Shown here piece by piece: positions 1 to 8,087 of a DNA stretch of 34,371 bases. The notes below the pieces were generated by a model. The model was not told the origin of the DNA. It searched no databases and saw only the letters and a program-made list of their open reading frames with translations. The stretch covers positions 1 to 34,371 of the forward strand of contig CALXFP010000226.1 of NCBI GenBank assembly GCA_944387615.1, given 5' to 3'. How positions within the stretch are numbered: the stretch's first letter is position 1; every line of letters starts with the position of its first letter. Source of the DNA: an uncultured Oscillospiraceae bacterium (lineage in GTDB: Bacteria; Bacillota; Clostridia; Oscillospirales; Oscillospiraceae). The position numbers and the translations under genes are program-made.

Positions 1-125
1 TTCCGGCTCTTCTGAATCACCGCAGCCAAACGGATAATTTCCGGTCTGGTACCTACAATAATCAGCAGCTTCAGTTTTCCGTTATTTTGAAAGGAGATGT
101 CTGTGTAATCCAGTTTCATTTCCAT
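1..125 (-). CDS. capG: UDP-N-acetylglucosamine 2-epimerase-like protein (CapG/WbjD/FnlC type), N-terminal fragment
   Basis: Only the first 41 codons lie in the window; the gene continues past the left edge. The fragment carries GTRPEIIR at about residues 25-32, the nucleotide-sugar binding start of the non-hydrolysing UDP-GlcNAc 2-epimerase family. In CapG/WbjD/FnlC enzymes this step turns UDP-N-acetyl-L-pneumosamine (L-TalNAc) into UDP-L-FucNAc, and the upstream capE and capF homologues make exactly that substrate. The first ATG overlaps the capF stop as TAATG, so translation is probably coupled; a second in-frame ATG lies two codons on. Assignment to CapG rather than WecB/MnaA rests on the neighbours, because the domains that separate them are outside the window. 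Confidence 0.8.
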   Translation of the reverse strand, partial: MEMKLDYTDISFQNNGKLKLLIIVGTRPEIIRLAAVIQKSR

Positions 126-1327
126 TATTCTACCACCTCAAAGAATGTATCCGGTTTATTGGGATCAAAACATTCATTGGCCCACATCAGCGTGACCAAA
201 TTCTCTGTTTCGGACAGATTGATGATATTGTGAGTGTAGCCCGGCAGCATATGAACCGCCCGAATCCGCTCTCCAGAAACTTCAAAATTCAAGACTTCAT
301 CCGTACCAACTTTTCGCTGCTGAATCAATCCCCTGCCCGATACCACAATAAAAAATTCCCACTTCGTATGATGCCAGTGCTGCCCCTTGGTAACACCGGG
401 CTTGGAAATATTGACACTAAACTGCCCGCAGTTTTCCGTTTTCAGCAATTCTGTGAAGCTTCCACGGTCATCTGCATTCATCGTCAAAGAAAATGCAGCC
501 TTCTCTTTCGGCAGATAGGACAGATAGGTGGAATACAGCTTCTTGGCAAAGCTGCCTTTTGGAATTTGCGGCATCAGCAATGTATTGGGCTGCGCTTTGA
601 ATTGGTCCAGAAGTTCAACAATCTGCGCCAATGTAGCCCTATGAGTTACAGGCGCAGCACAGTAGCGCCCCTGGGGACATAATACCGTTTCCAGTCCGTC
701 AAACTCGCAGCGATGCTCTCTGCCCTCCAGTGCACAGATCATCTCTTCTACCAGATCATCTATGTACAGCAGTTCCAGTTCCACAGATGGGTCATTGACA
801 GTAATGGGGAGATCATGGGCATAATTGTGACAAAAGGTTGCCACAGCGCTGTTATAGTTCGGCTGACACCACTTTCCGAACAAATTGGGAAAGCGGTAAA
901 CCAATATTTTCGCACCAGTCTCCTGACTATAGTCAAAAAACAGCTTCTCCCCAGCCAGTTTGCTTTTTCCGTAGTCAGACTGACCATACCGGCCGATCAG
1001 CGTAGCCTGAATTGAAGATGCAAGCATCACCGGACAGGTATTGCGGTACTTTTTCAGCGTATCCAGCAAAGTGGATGCAAATCCAAAATTACCACGCAGG
1101 AACTCCTGGGGATCTTTGGGGCGATTGACACCAGCCAGATTAAACACAAAGTCCGCATCACGGCAGGCCTCTTCCAATAGTTCAGCGGGAGAATTGCGAT
1201 CATACAAATACAGTTTTCCAACGGAAAGTCCAGGATGGGTGCGATCCTTTCCATCCCGGATGCATGCCAAAGCCGCAGACAGATTTTTTCCTACAAAGCC
1301 CGCAGCACCGGTAATCAGTATATTCAT
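125..1327 (-). CDS. capF: Bifunctional SDR reductase/cupin epimerase CapF (WbjC/FnlB type)
   Basis: A 400-residue two-domain protein. The N-terminal extended SDR domain has the NAD(P)-binding GAAGFVG motif at residues 7-13 and the YxxxK pair Y119/K123. The C-terminal part, roughly residues 270-395, is a cupin with a histidine-rich QHWHHTKWE motif. This fusion is diagnostic of CapF, whose cupin performs C3 epimerisation and whose SDR domain reduces C4 to give UDP-6-deoxy-L-talose-NAc on the route to UDP-L-FucNAc. The S. aureus enzyme is about 369 residues, so this one is a little longer. It sits 30 bp downstream of capE and overlaps capG by one base. The call is firm from the domain pairing and the gene order. 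Confidence 0.9.
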   Translation of the reverse strand: MNILITGAAGFVGKNLSAALACIRDGKDRTHPGLSVGKLYLYDRNSPAELLEEACRDADFVFNLAGVNRPKDPQEFLRGNFGFASTLLDTLKKYRNTCPVMLASSIQATLIGRYGQSDYGKSKLAGEKLFFDYSQETGAKILVYRFPNLFGKWCQPNYNSAVATFCHNYAHDLPITVNDPSVELELLYIDDLVEEMICALEGREHRCEFDGLETVLCPQGRYCAAPVTHRATLAQIVELLDQFKAQPNTLLMPQIPKGSFAKKLYSTYLSYLPKEKAAFSLTMNADDRGSFTELLKTENCGQFSVNISKPGVTKGQHWHHTKWEFFIVVSGRGLIQQRKVGTDEVLNFEVSGERIRAVHMLPGYTHNIINLSETENLVTLMWANECFDPNKPDTFFEVVE

Positions 1328-1357
1328 ATCGCCTTACCTCCCTAATGCGTTAATGGT

Positions 1358-2410
1358 TTAGTTTCTGTCTTTCTTCCAGGCTGCCAATTCTTCCTGAATA
1401 TAAGAAAGCTGCAAAAGTTTTTCCTGTACCTGCTCCACATTCAGCAAATCGGTATTATTACTGTTGAACTCAGTCAGGACGTTGCGCTGGGTATCGCCTT
1501 CTTTGAAATACTTGTCGTAGTTCAAATCCCGTTTGTCACAGGGAACCCGGTAGAACGCTCCCAAGTCTATTGCGTGAGCGCATTCTTCATTGGTCAGCAG
1601 GGTTTCGTACATCTTTTCACCGTGGCGTATGCCAATGACCTTGATTTCATGATCCGGTGCAAACAGTCCTGTAACAGCCTTCGCCAACGTTTCAATGGTA
1701 CAAGCCGGAGCCTTCTGCACCAGAATATCGCCACTGACACCGTTTTCAAAGGCAAACAGCACCAAATCCACAGCCTCTTCCAAAGACATGACAAATCTGG
1801 TCATGGCAGGTTCCGTAATGGTAATGGGATTTCCAGCTTTAATCTGGTCAATCCACAGAGGAATCACGCTGCCCCGGGAGCACAAAACATTTCCATAGCG
1901 TGTACAGCAAATCTTTGTATTTTCCGGGGAAACTGTACGGGATTTGGCAACAATCACCTTTTCCATCATGGCCTTAGATGTTCCCATGGCATTCACCGGG
2001 TATGCGGCTTTGTCAGTGGACAGGCAGATAACCGTTTTGACGCCCGCTTGAATGGCCGCGGTCAGCACATTATCTGTACCAAAGACATTGGTTTTGACTG
2101 CTTCCAGCGGAAAGAACTCACAGGAGGGAACCTGCTTCAGGGCAGCGGCATGGAAAATATAATCTACTCCGTGCATGGCATTCTGCACAGACGCCAGATC
2201 CCGCACATCTCCGATAAAGAAGCGAATTTTCCCTGCTGCCTCCGGCATTTTGGCCTGAAACTCATGGCGCATATCGTCCTGCTTCTTTTCATCTCTGGAA
2301 AAGACACGAATTTCCTTGATGTCCGTATCCAAAAAACGGTTGAGTACAGCATTACCAAAAGAGCCAGTACCACCGGTAATCATCAAAGTTTTGTCAGCAA
2401 AGATACTCAT
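1358..2410 (-). CDS. capE: UDP-GlcNAc 4,6-dehydratase/5-epimerase CapE (WbjB/FnlA type)
   Basis: A 350-residue soluble short-chain dehydratase, close to the family's usual length. It has a TGGTGSFG nucleotide-binding loop at residues 12-19 and STDKAAYP at 131-138. The catalytic motif is MGTSK, with methionine 142 where most SDRs have tyrosine, and lysine 146. Methionine in place of tyrosine is characteristic of the CapE/FlaA1-like dehydratases. CapE is known to convert UDP-GlcNAc to a UDP-4-keto-6-deoxy-L-arabino-hexulose, the first step to UDP-L-FucNAc. The neighbour capF uses that product. PseB of the pseudaminic acid pathway is the nearest alternative, but no pseudaminic acid genes are present. 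Confidence 0.9.
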   Translation of the reverse strand: MSIFADKTLMITGGTGSFGNAVLNRFLDTDIKEIRVFSRDEKKQDDMRHEFQAKMPEAAGKIRFFIGDVRDLASVQNAMHGVDYIFHAAALKQVPSCEFFPLEAVKTNVFGTDNVLTAAIQAGVKTVICLSTDKAAYPVNAMGTSKAMMEKVIVAKSRTVSPENTKICCTRYGNVLCSRGSVIPLWIDQIKAGNPITITEPAMTRFVMSLEEAVDLVLFAFENGVSGDILVQKAPACTIETLAKAVTGLFAPDHEIKVIGIRHGEKMYETLLTNEECAHAIDLGAFYRVPCDKRDLNYDKYFKEGDTQRNVLTEFNSNNTDLLNVEQVQEKLLQLSYIQEELAAWKKDRN

Positions 2411-2437
2411 AATTTATTTCTCCTTCCGCCAACCGGG

Positions 2438-3646
2438 TTACAATAACTCCCGGAAAAGCGCAACATATTTCTGGGTCCCTATTTGCTTGGTATATTTCTC
2501 CTGATAGATACTGCGACTGGTTTGTCCCATTTGCGCCAGTTCTTCCGGATGGTCGCGCATATAACGAATTTTCTGCGCCAAATCATCCGATTCTCCATTT
2601 CTGACCCACAAGCCCGCGCCACTTTCGACATCTCCGACAATATCACACGGGTCCATAATTGCCAGGAGCGGAAGTCCATGCATCATATAGCAGTAGGTTT
2701 TGCTGGGGACACATAAGCCTGTTCCGCCTTTTTCCAAACACACCAAGGCACAGTCGCTGATATCCAATGCATCCTGAAAATCCTGTCCGTGGAGGAAACT
2801 CAAAATTTCAACATTGGGAATTTTTTCCCGCTTCACAGTCTCTTCCAGAGCACGCATTTTATTGCCATGCCCTGCAAACAGGAAAAGCACACCTTCCTCC
2901 TGGCGAAACTGTCGAACGGCATCCAGAATGGTTTGCATGTCCTGCATGGTGCCCATGTTTCCAAAGTAGGACACAACAAATTTTCCTTTGCACATTCCAG
3001 AAAACCGATTTTCCCGTCTTTGGCAGGAGCCTTCAAAATCATTCGGATGCCAATTGGCAATCACCGCTACATCTTCTTTAGCAACACTTCGATGCTTTAA
3101 AATATAGTCCCGCTGCTCTGAGGACAGCGACACAATTCTATCCTCACGACGATACACACAGTGATTGATGTGCTCCATCAAACGGCAGATCAGACTTCCC
3201 TCCCGGAGTGTATTGGTGATGATTGCCACCTCCGGATACAAATCGTAGGAAACAAAAATCAGCTTTGTCCCGAATAGCACTTTTGCCCACGAAGCAATCC
3301 AAGGTAAGATCGGCGGGTTGGAATACGCCACAACTGCCCGATAGTTTGCCATTTCCGGCAAATTCAGCAGCACCATAAAGGTAAAGGAAAAGTAATTCAC
3401 AATCCGTCCCAAAAAACCGGAACGATCCATCTGTATGTATTTCAGTCGCCGGACGTGAATACCTCGAATCGTTTCACATCGGGGTATTTGGTCACCATCC
3501 AGATACTCTCGGGGGTACCCACAAAGAACACCCACAGAAAAGCCTGCATCATGCAAAGCACAAGCCGTATCAAATGGCAGCTGTGCTGAGGAAATATATT
3601 CGGGATGAAAAAATTGGCATAAAAACAGAATATCTTTCTTTTTCAA
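2438..3646 (-). CDS. capL: Glycosyltransferase family 4, probable L-FucNAc transferase (CapL/WbuB/WbjE-like)
   Basis: A 402-residue GT-B fold glycosyltransferase. The N-terminal half contains a YDLYPE segment typical of the WbuB/CapL branch of GT4. The C-terminal half has a family-4 nucleotide-sugar site, CLEKGGTGLCVPSKTYCYM, with the conserved glutamate, the GTGL turn and the PSK segment. S. aureus CapL is about 401 residues and adds L-FucNAc to undecaprenyl-PP-D-FucNAc. The gene lies between the homologues that make the lipid-linked acceptor (capD, capM, capN) and those that make the donor (capE, capF, capG), which supports that substrate. The family is certain; the sugar specificity is inferred from context. 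Confidence 0.8.
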   Translation of the reverse strand: MKKKDILFLCQFFHPEYISSAQLPFDTACALHDAGFSVGVLCGYPREYLDGDQIPRCETIRGIHVRRLKYIQMDRSGFLGRIVNYFSFTFMVLLNLPEMANYRAVVAYSNPPILPWIASWAKVLFGTKLIFVSYDLYPEVAIITNTLREGSLICRLMEHINHCVYRREDRIVSLSSEQRDYILKHRSVAKEDVAVIANWHPNDFEGSCQRRENRFSGMCKGKFVVSYFGNMGTMQDMQTILDAVRQFRQEEGVLFLFAGHGNKMRALEETVKREKIPNVEILSFLHGQDFQDALDISDCALVCLEKGGTGLCVPSKTYCYMMHGLPLLAIMDPCDIVGDVESGAGLWVRNGESDDLAQKIRYMRDHPEELAQMGQTSRSIYQEKYTKQIGTQKYVALFRELL

Positions 3647-3675
3647 TCCATTTCCTCCCTCTCAAAATTAACAAG

Positions 3676-4554
3676 TCATGATTGCCGCTCGGTCTCCAGA
3701 ATGGACTCGTACTGGGTTTTTACGCAATAATCCCGGGAATACCGGCTTACTTCGAAGTCGTAACAGAGGCTGCCAAACGCCTTGTCCACTTTCGGGGTTA
3801 CATGACGCATCAGCTTCAAGGCCCAGTTGAAACCGCCAATCAACAGCATCCCCTTGCCGTTGGCATGGGCAATTTGGCTGACCACATCACTGGTATTACT
3901 GTATTCATTATTCTGCGGGCAAAAAATCCCCTGCGCACGATCGTCAACAATCAGCCGAATTAGTTCCGACAAGTTGTCCACATATATCATGGAGCGCATG
4001 TTATTTACCTTAGGAAATGCAGGTAACCGTTTGGCCAGTTTCTCCAAAATCACGAAATTGCCCTTACAGCCTTTCCCGTACACAATGGGGGGACGGAGAA
4101 TCGCCAGGCGAAAATCGTCATCCGCCAGCCGCTGTAACCCCTCCTCCGCTTTTGCTTTGCTAATGCCGTAATTATCAATGGGCTTCAGAGGCGTATCCTT
4201 TGTAATCATCACCGTTTTTCCGAACGGTGCAGTAAGCCCATAGACACTGGCTGAGCTCATAAAAATGAACTGCCCTACTCCTTCAGACTTTGCTTTTTGG
4301 GCCGTTTCCAAGGCCAACTGTGTATTCACTTGCTCATATCGTCCAGCCTGACTGTTGTCAGTTTTGGATTGCTCCTGGTGCACAATGCCAGCCAAATGCA
4401 GCAGGGCATCATAACCTCGAAAACTTTTTTCTTTCCAGCTGCCATCTGACATGCGCACCATGTCCACTTGGTAGTCTTTCGGCCACTGCTGCAAATATGC
4501 ACGAACCGACTGTCCAATATAACTGCCGGCACCCGTAATCAAGATTTTTTTCAC
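3676..4554 (-). CDS. capN: NAD-dependent epimerase/reductase, probable UDP-D-FucNAc-forming 4-ketoreductase (CapN-like)
   Basis: A 292-residue extended SDR protein with TGAGSYIG at about residues 7-14 and a YGISK catalytic motif (tyrosine and lysine both present). Length and position match CapN/WbpK-type reductases, which reduce the UDP-4-keto-6-deoxy-GlcNAc made by CapD to UDP-D-FucNAc or UDP-D-QuiNAc. Its first codons overlap the capM homologue by 4 bp (ATGA), so the reductase is translated together with the transferase that would use its product. A generic UDP-glucose 4-epimerase is less likely because the 4-keto-sugar producer lies two genes upstream. Which C4 epimer it makes cannot be told from sequence. 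Confidence 0.75.
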   Translation of the reverse strand: MKKILITGAGSYIGQSVRAYLQQWPKDYQVDMVRMSDGSWKEKSFRGYDALLHLAGIVHQEQSKTDNSQAGRYEQVNTQLALETAQKAKSEGVGQFIFMSSASVYGLTAPFGKTVMITKDTPLKPIDNYGISKAKAEEGLQRLADDDFRLAILRPPIVYGKGCKGNFVILEKLAKRLPAFPKVNNMRSMIYVDNLSELIRLIVDDRAQGIFCPQNNEYSNTSDVVSQIAHANGKGMLLIGGFNWALKLMRHVTPKVDKAFGSLCYDFEVSRYSRDYCVKTQYESILETERQS

Positions 4555-5168
4555 GGCTCTTTTTTCTCCCTGTCCAGCGTTCCTGTTCCACCTTCCACGA
4601 CGCCATCATGCCGCAGCACGGAGAAAATCGTACCAAAGAAGCACTTGCAGTCAAACAAGAAACTCATCTTTTGTACATATTCTCCGTCAAATCGTGCCTT
4701 AACAGCAATCGGCAGTTCATCACGGCCGTTAATCTGTGCCCAGCCAGTCAGCCCCGGGCGAACATCATTGGCACCATAAAGATCCCGCTCTGCAATCAGA
4801 TCGTCCTGATTCCACAGCGCCGGACGCGGCCCAATAATGGACATCTTTCCGGTAAAAATCTGAAAAATCTGAGGCAACTCATCCAATGAGGTTTTGCGGA
4901 GCACTCTTCCAACTCTGGTAATATATTGCTGAGGGTTTTCCAACAGGTGCGTCGGAACATCCTTTGGCGTTTCCATTTTCATGGTGCGAAATTTTAAAAT
5001 TTGGAAAAAACTTTTGTGTATACCCACCCGTTTTTGCCGGAACAGAATGGGGCCTGGATCGTCAAGCACAATTGCCAGTGACACAATAAGGTACACCGGC
5101 GACAGAATTACGATACCACATCCAGAAAGCAGCACGTCCAGCAGCCGTTTCCCAAACCTCTGATACAT
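4551..5168 (-). CDS. capM: Undecaprenyl-phosphate phosphoglycosyl transferase, small monotopic type (CapM/PglC-like)
   Basis: A 205-residue bacterial sugar transferase that moves a sugar-1-phosphate onto undecaprenyl phosphate at the inner membrane face, starting repeat-unit assembly. There is one hydrophobic segment at about residues 8-33, then KFRTM, the catalytic DE of SLDELPQ, GPRP and GLTGWAQ, all conserved in the family. It lacks the extra N-terminal membrane helices of WcaJ/WbaP and so is the minimal form, like CapM (about 185 residues). I chose the ATG at 5168, preceded by AAAAGGGG. The longer reading from 5234 overlaps capD and has no good ribosome binding site. D-FucNAc-1-phosphate is the substrate suggested by capD and capN on either side. 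Confidence 0.85.
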   Translation of the reverse strand: MYQRFGKRLLDVLLSGCGIVILSPVYLIVSLAIVLDDPGPILFRQKRVGIHKSFFQILKFRTMKMETPKDVPTHLLENPQQYITRVGRVLRKTSLDELPQIFQIFTGKMSIIGPRPALWNQDDLIAERDLYGANDVRPGLTGWAQINGRDELPIAVKARFDGEYVQKMSFLFDCKCFFGTIFSVLRHDGVVEGGTGTLDREKKEP

Positions 5169-5187
5169 AGGAGTACCCCTTTTCCCA

Positions 5188-7068
5188 TTATACTTCGACT
5201 TTCCGCTTGTATGTCGGCACGATTTCCGCAACAATATCCTTCATATTGGTTACTTCCATTTTGCACGCTTTGTCCAATCTGTCTAGCTGCTCCTGGAACT
5301 TCTCATCATCCATTTCAATAGGCTTGCCAATGTGGATCAGCTTGTTTGCAGTTTCCTGCATACCTTCTTCCTTCATCAGAAGTTCTTCATAGAGCTTCTC
5401 ACCGGGACGAAGGCCGGTATATTCAATGCGGATATCCACATCCGGCTCATAGCCGCTGAGGCGAATCATATTTCTGGCCATGGTATCAATCTTCACCGGT
5501 TCACCCATATCCAGAATGAAAATCTCACCGCCTCGGGCATAGTAACCCGCCTGAAGCACCAAACTTACTGCTTCCGGAATGGTCATAAAATAACGAATGA
5601 TGTCCGGATGGGTAACAGTCACAGGACCGCCGGCTGCAATCTGCTTTTTAAACAAAGGAATGACACTGCCGTTGCTTCCCAACACGTTACCAAAGCGTAC
5701 TGCCACAAATTCCGTATCGGATTCCCGGTTCATCATCTGCACGACCATCTCGCACAAGCGCTTGGACGCTCCCATAATATTCGTAGGATTTACCGCCTTG
5801 TCCGTGGAAATCAGTACAAAACGCTTAACCCCATATTTTGCTGCTGCCTTTGCCAGCTTATATGTACCGAACACATTGTTTTTGATTGCCTCATTGGGAC
5901 TATCCTCCATCAACGGCACATGTTTATGCGCTGCCGCATGGAAAATCAAGTCCGGACGGTATGTACCAATCAAGTAATCCACCCGGTTGGTATTGCGCAC
6001 AGAGCCAATGAGTACCTGCAAATTCAAATCCGGGCAGGTACGCTGCAGCTCCATCTGAATGTCATAGGCATTATTTTCGTAAATATCAAAAATAATCAGT
6101 TCTTTTGGATGTGCACGGGCAATCTGGCGGCACAACTCACTGCCAATGCTGCCGCCTCCGCCTGTAACCAGAACCACCTTGCCCGAAACGTAGTCCATGA
6201 TTTCATCCATATTGACTTTGATCGGGTCTCTGCCAAGCAGATCCTGGGGATCGACGTTGCGCAATTTACTGACGCTGACATCCCCATTGACCATCTGGTA
6301 AATACCTGGCAGCATCTGGACTTCACAGCCGGTAGTGGAGCAAATATCCAAAATTTCTTTCCGAGTCTTCGCAGGACAACTGGGAATCGCAAAAATAATC
6401 TTACTGATTTTATACTGCTTAACTGCGTCAGGAATGTAGTAGCGATTACCAACAATTGGTGCACCACACAGCCGCTTATTCAGTTTAACCGGATTGTCAT
6501 CAATGACGCAGGCAAGGTGATCCCGAACAAAGTCGCTGTTGGTAAATTCCATAGCCAAGGCTCTGCCCGCATCACCAGCACCGATCAACATAACATTTTT
6601 TAGTCCTGACGCATGCGCCGCATGACTTAGCTTTTTCATTGCGGTAATCCAGAGACGATAGGAAAACCGAATCCCCACACTGCACACATAGCTGAACAGG
6701 AAGCCTACAACCATACTGGATCTGGGCATAATGGTTCCGTCAAAATGGAACAACACAACGCCAATCACTGCCAAAACAATATAAGCACCCGTAATTCGGA
6801 ATACTTCTGACGTACTGACGAAAGCCCAAATACTGCTGTACAGTCGGAAACAGACGAACACCAAAATCGTAATGGCACACCAGGGCCCGATTGCAGACAA
6901 ATATCCACCCAAGTGCACTTGGCGAATGTTGGCAAAGCTAAAGTCAGCCCGGAACCACAAGCCTAAGAAAAAGGAAACCATAGTGGCCACAACATCCAGC
7001 AGCATAATTGCCGCAACCTTTGTGGCTACGGTCATATTGAAACGGTTGTTTGGTTTTTTTAAAACCAT
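5188..7068 (-). CDS. capD: Membrane-anchored UDP-GlcNAc 4,6-dehydratase (CapD/WbpM/PglF family)
   Basis: A 626-residue protein with about four N-terminal membrane helices (roughly residues 15-150). A CoA-binding-like Rossmann domain follows, starting at GAGDAGRALA. The C-terminal dehydratase domain has TGGGGSIGSELCRQ, STDKAVNPTN and the MGASK motif, in which methionine replaces the usual SDR tyrosine. The family converts UDP-GlcNAc to UDP-4-keto-6-deoxy-D-GlcNAc and is known in capsule, O-antigen and glycoprotein pathways. S. aureus CapD is about 607 residues. This is the first gene of the seven-gene operon, with a leader of about 80 nt and two candidate promoters upstream. capM starts 19 bp after its stop. 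Confidence 0.92.
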   Translation of the reverse strand: MVLKKPNNRFNMTVATKVAAIMLLDVVATMVSFFLGLWFRADFSFANIRQVHLGGYLSAIGPWCAITILVFVCFRLYSSIWAFVSTSEVFRITGAYIVLAVIGVVLFHFDGTIMPRSSMVVGFLFSYVCSVGIRFSYRLWITAMKKLSHAAHASGLKNVMLIGAGDAGRALAMEFTNSDFVRDHLACVIDDNPVKLNKRLCGAPIVGNRYYIPDAVKQYKISKIIFAIPSCPAKTRKEILDICSTTGCEVQMLPGIYQMVNGDVSVSKLRNVDPQDLLGRDPIKVNMDEIMDYVSGKVVLVTGGGGSIGSELCRQIARAHPKELIIFDIYENNAYDIQMELQRTCPDLNLQVLIGSVRNTNRVDYLIGTYRPDLIFHAAAHKHVPLMEDSPNEAIKNNVFGTYKLAKAAAKYGVKRFVLISTDKAVNPTNIMGASKRLCEMVVQMMNRESDTEFVAVRFGNVLGSNGSVIPLFKKQIAAGGPVTVTHPDIIRYFMTIPEAVSLVLQAGYYARGGEIFILDMGEPVKIDTMARNMIRLSGYEPDVDIRIEYTGLRPGEKLYEELLMKEEGMQETANKLIHIGKPIEMDDEKFQEQLDRLDKACKMEVTNMKDIVAEIVPTYKRKVEV

Positions 7069-7151
7069 TTTTTCACATCCCCAATGTATCAGTGCAAACC
7101 TAGACAGCTAAAAAGAAGTATTCTACTTTCAGTGTCTGCATAGTTCGTTTT

Positions 7152-7180
7152 ATTATAGCACGATTCGCCTCATACAGCAA
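7152..7180 (-). promoter_or_regulatory. Proximal sigma-A promoter of the capsule operon
   Basis: Reading the minus strand, TTGCTG (7180-7175) is followed by a 17-bp spacer and a perfect TATAAT (7157-7152) with TG one base before it (TGCTATAAT). The expected start site is near 7145, giving a leader of about 75 nt before capD. The perfect extended -10 compensates for a -35 that matches consensus at only three or four positions. Confidence 0.75.
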
Positions 7181-7208
7181 GGAAAACTTTTGTTCTGCCT
7201 ATATACGG

Positions 7209-7244
7209 TTTATAGGTGTTACAACTATGTGCAACACCTATAAA
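7209..7244. repeat. 36-bp inverted repeat, candidate operator before the capsule operon
   Basis: TTTATAGGTGTT (7209-7220) and its exact complement AACACCTATAAA (7233-7244) flank a 12-bp centre. No T-run follows on either strand, so an intrinsic terminator is unlikely despite its place after tepA. Its right arm touches the -10 box of the distal promoter (7244-7249), and it lies about 29 bp upstream of the proximal -35. This arrangement suits a dimeric repressor or activator. No regulator gene is adjacent, so the binding protein is unknown. Confidence 0.6.
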
Positions 7245-7273
7245 TTCTATATTGATTGAGCTCTATTTTTCAA
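7244..7273 (-). promoter_or_regulatory. Distal sigma-A promoter candidate of the capsule operon
   Basis: On the minus strand TTGAAA (7273-7268) lies 18 bp before TAGAAT (7249-7244), each a 5/6 match. The predicted start near 7237 falls inside the inverted repeat at 7209-7244. It is weaker evidence than the proximal promoter because the spacer is one base long and there is no extended -10. Confidence 0.5.
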
Positions 7274-7307
7274 TGGGGAATTCACCCTGGAAGAAACACT
7301 ATTTTTA

Positions 7308-7985
7308 CTACTTCTTCTGCTTATCTATCATCTTATGCAGTGTAGCCAATGCGTCACTCAGCCCTCCCAGCTTGTCGATGAGTCCCGAAGCAACTGCTTC
7401 TTTCCCATAAAGAATGGTTCCTACATCGGTAGCCATTTCGCCGGTAGCCATCATATAGTGTTCGAAGGTTTCCCGACTGATCTTGGAGTTTGCCGTCACA
7501 AAATCTGCAATCTGTTCCTGTATCCGCTGAAAATATCGGAAGGTTTGAGGCGCACCAACTACCAAGCCCGTCATCCGAACAGGGTGCACCGTCATGCTTG
7601 CGGTTGGGGTAATAAAGGATTTCTTTGTACAGACTGCCAGTGGGATTCCGATAGAATGACCGCCTCCCAAAACCAGGGACACGGTAGGCTTCTTCATACC
7701 GGCAATCATTTCCGCAATTGCAAGTCCGGCCTCAATATCACCGCCTACAGTATTGAGCAAAAGCAAAAGGCCGTCAATGTCCTCACTTTCCTCAATGCCC
7801 GCAAGCAGCGGCAATACATGCTCATATTTGGTCGTCTTTACCGTTTCCGGCGCAACCTGATGTCCTTCCACCTGACCGATGATCGTCAGGGTGTAAATGT
7901 TGCCCTTACTGGATTTGGTAATATCAGAACCTAGTTCTACAATTTGTTCCTGTTCTTGTTTTTTCATTTCGGGATTGTCACTCAT
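7308..7985 (-). CDS. tepA: ClpP-like serine protease of the TepA family
   Basis: A 225-residue cytoplasmic member of the ClpP/crotonase fold. It contains NTVGGDIEAGLAIAE at about residues 78-92, the nucleophile region GGGHSIGIPLA with Ser111, and TVHPVRM with His134, matching the ClpP Ser-His arrangement. Bacillus subtilis TepA (YmfB) has the same layout and has been linked to protein translocation and SASP degradation; the role here is unproven. An AGGAGG site lies 7 bp before the ATG. It is transcribed divergently from ybaK across a 100-bp gap. It is distinct from the true clpP at 15167-15748. Confidence 0.85.
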   Translation of the reverse strand: MSDNPEMKKQEQEQIVELGSDITKSSKGNIYTLTIIGQVEGHQVAPETVKTTKYEHVLPLLAGIEESEDIDGLLLLLNTVGGDIEAGLAIAEMIAGMKKPTVSLVLGGGHSIGIPLAVCTKKSFITPTASMTVHPVRMTGLVVGAPQTFRYFQRIQEQIADFVTANSKISRETFEHYMMATGEMATDVGTILYGKEAVASGLIDKLGGLSDALATLHKMIDKQKK

Positions 7986-8042
7986 GGATATGCCTCCTGT
8001 CGTTTTTTTTAGGATATCCAGTTTCTATGGCATAATTCACTC

Positions 8043-8071
8043 TTGAAAGACAGAAGAGAATGTCATATAAT
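8043..8071 (+). promoter_or_regulatory. Sigma-A promoter of ybaK
   Basis: TTGAAA (8043-8048), a 17-bp spacer and a perfect TATAAT (8066-8071) form a near-consensus promoter. The predicted start near 8078 is only about 10 nt before the ATG at 8088 and just reaches the AGGTGA ribosome binding site. The TTG inside the -35 box could be misread as an upstream start codon of the same frame; it cannot be, because it lies before the transcript begins. Confidence 0.8.
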
Positions 8072-8087
8072 AGTTGCAGGTGATACT

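Noticed and set aside
5332..6603. Long plus-strand open frame of 423 codons opposite capD
   Set aside because: It is antisense to a clear CapD, has no family resemblance and no ribosome binding site; long antisense frames are common opposite such genes.
7209..7244. Inverted repeat as the intrinsic terminator of tepA
   Set aside because: No T-run follows on either strand, the loop is 12 nt and the stem is mostly AT. Overlap with a promoter -10 fits an operator better.
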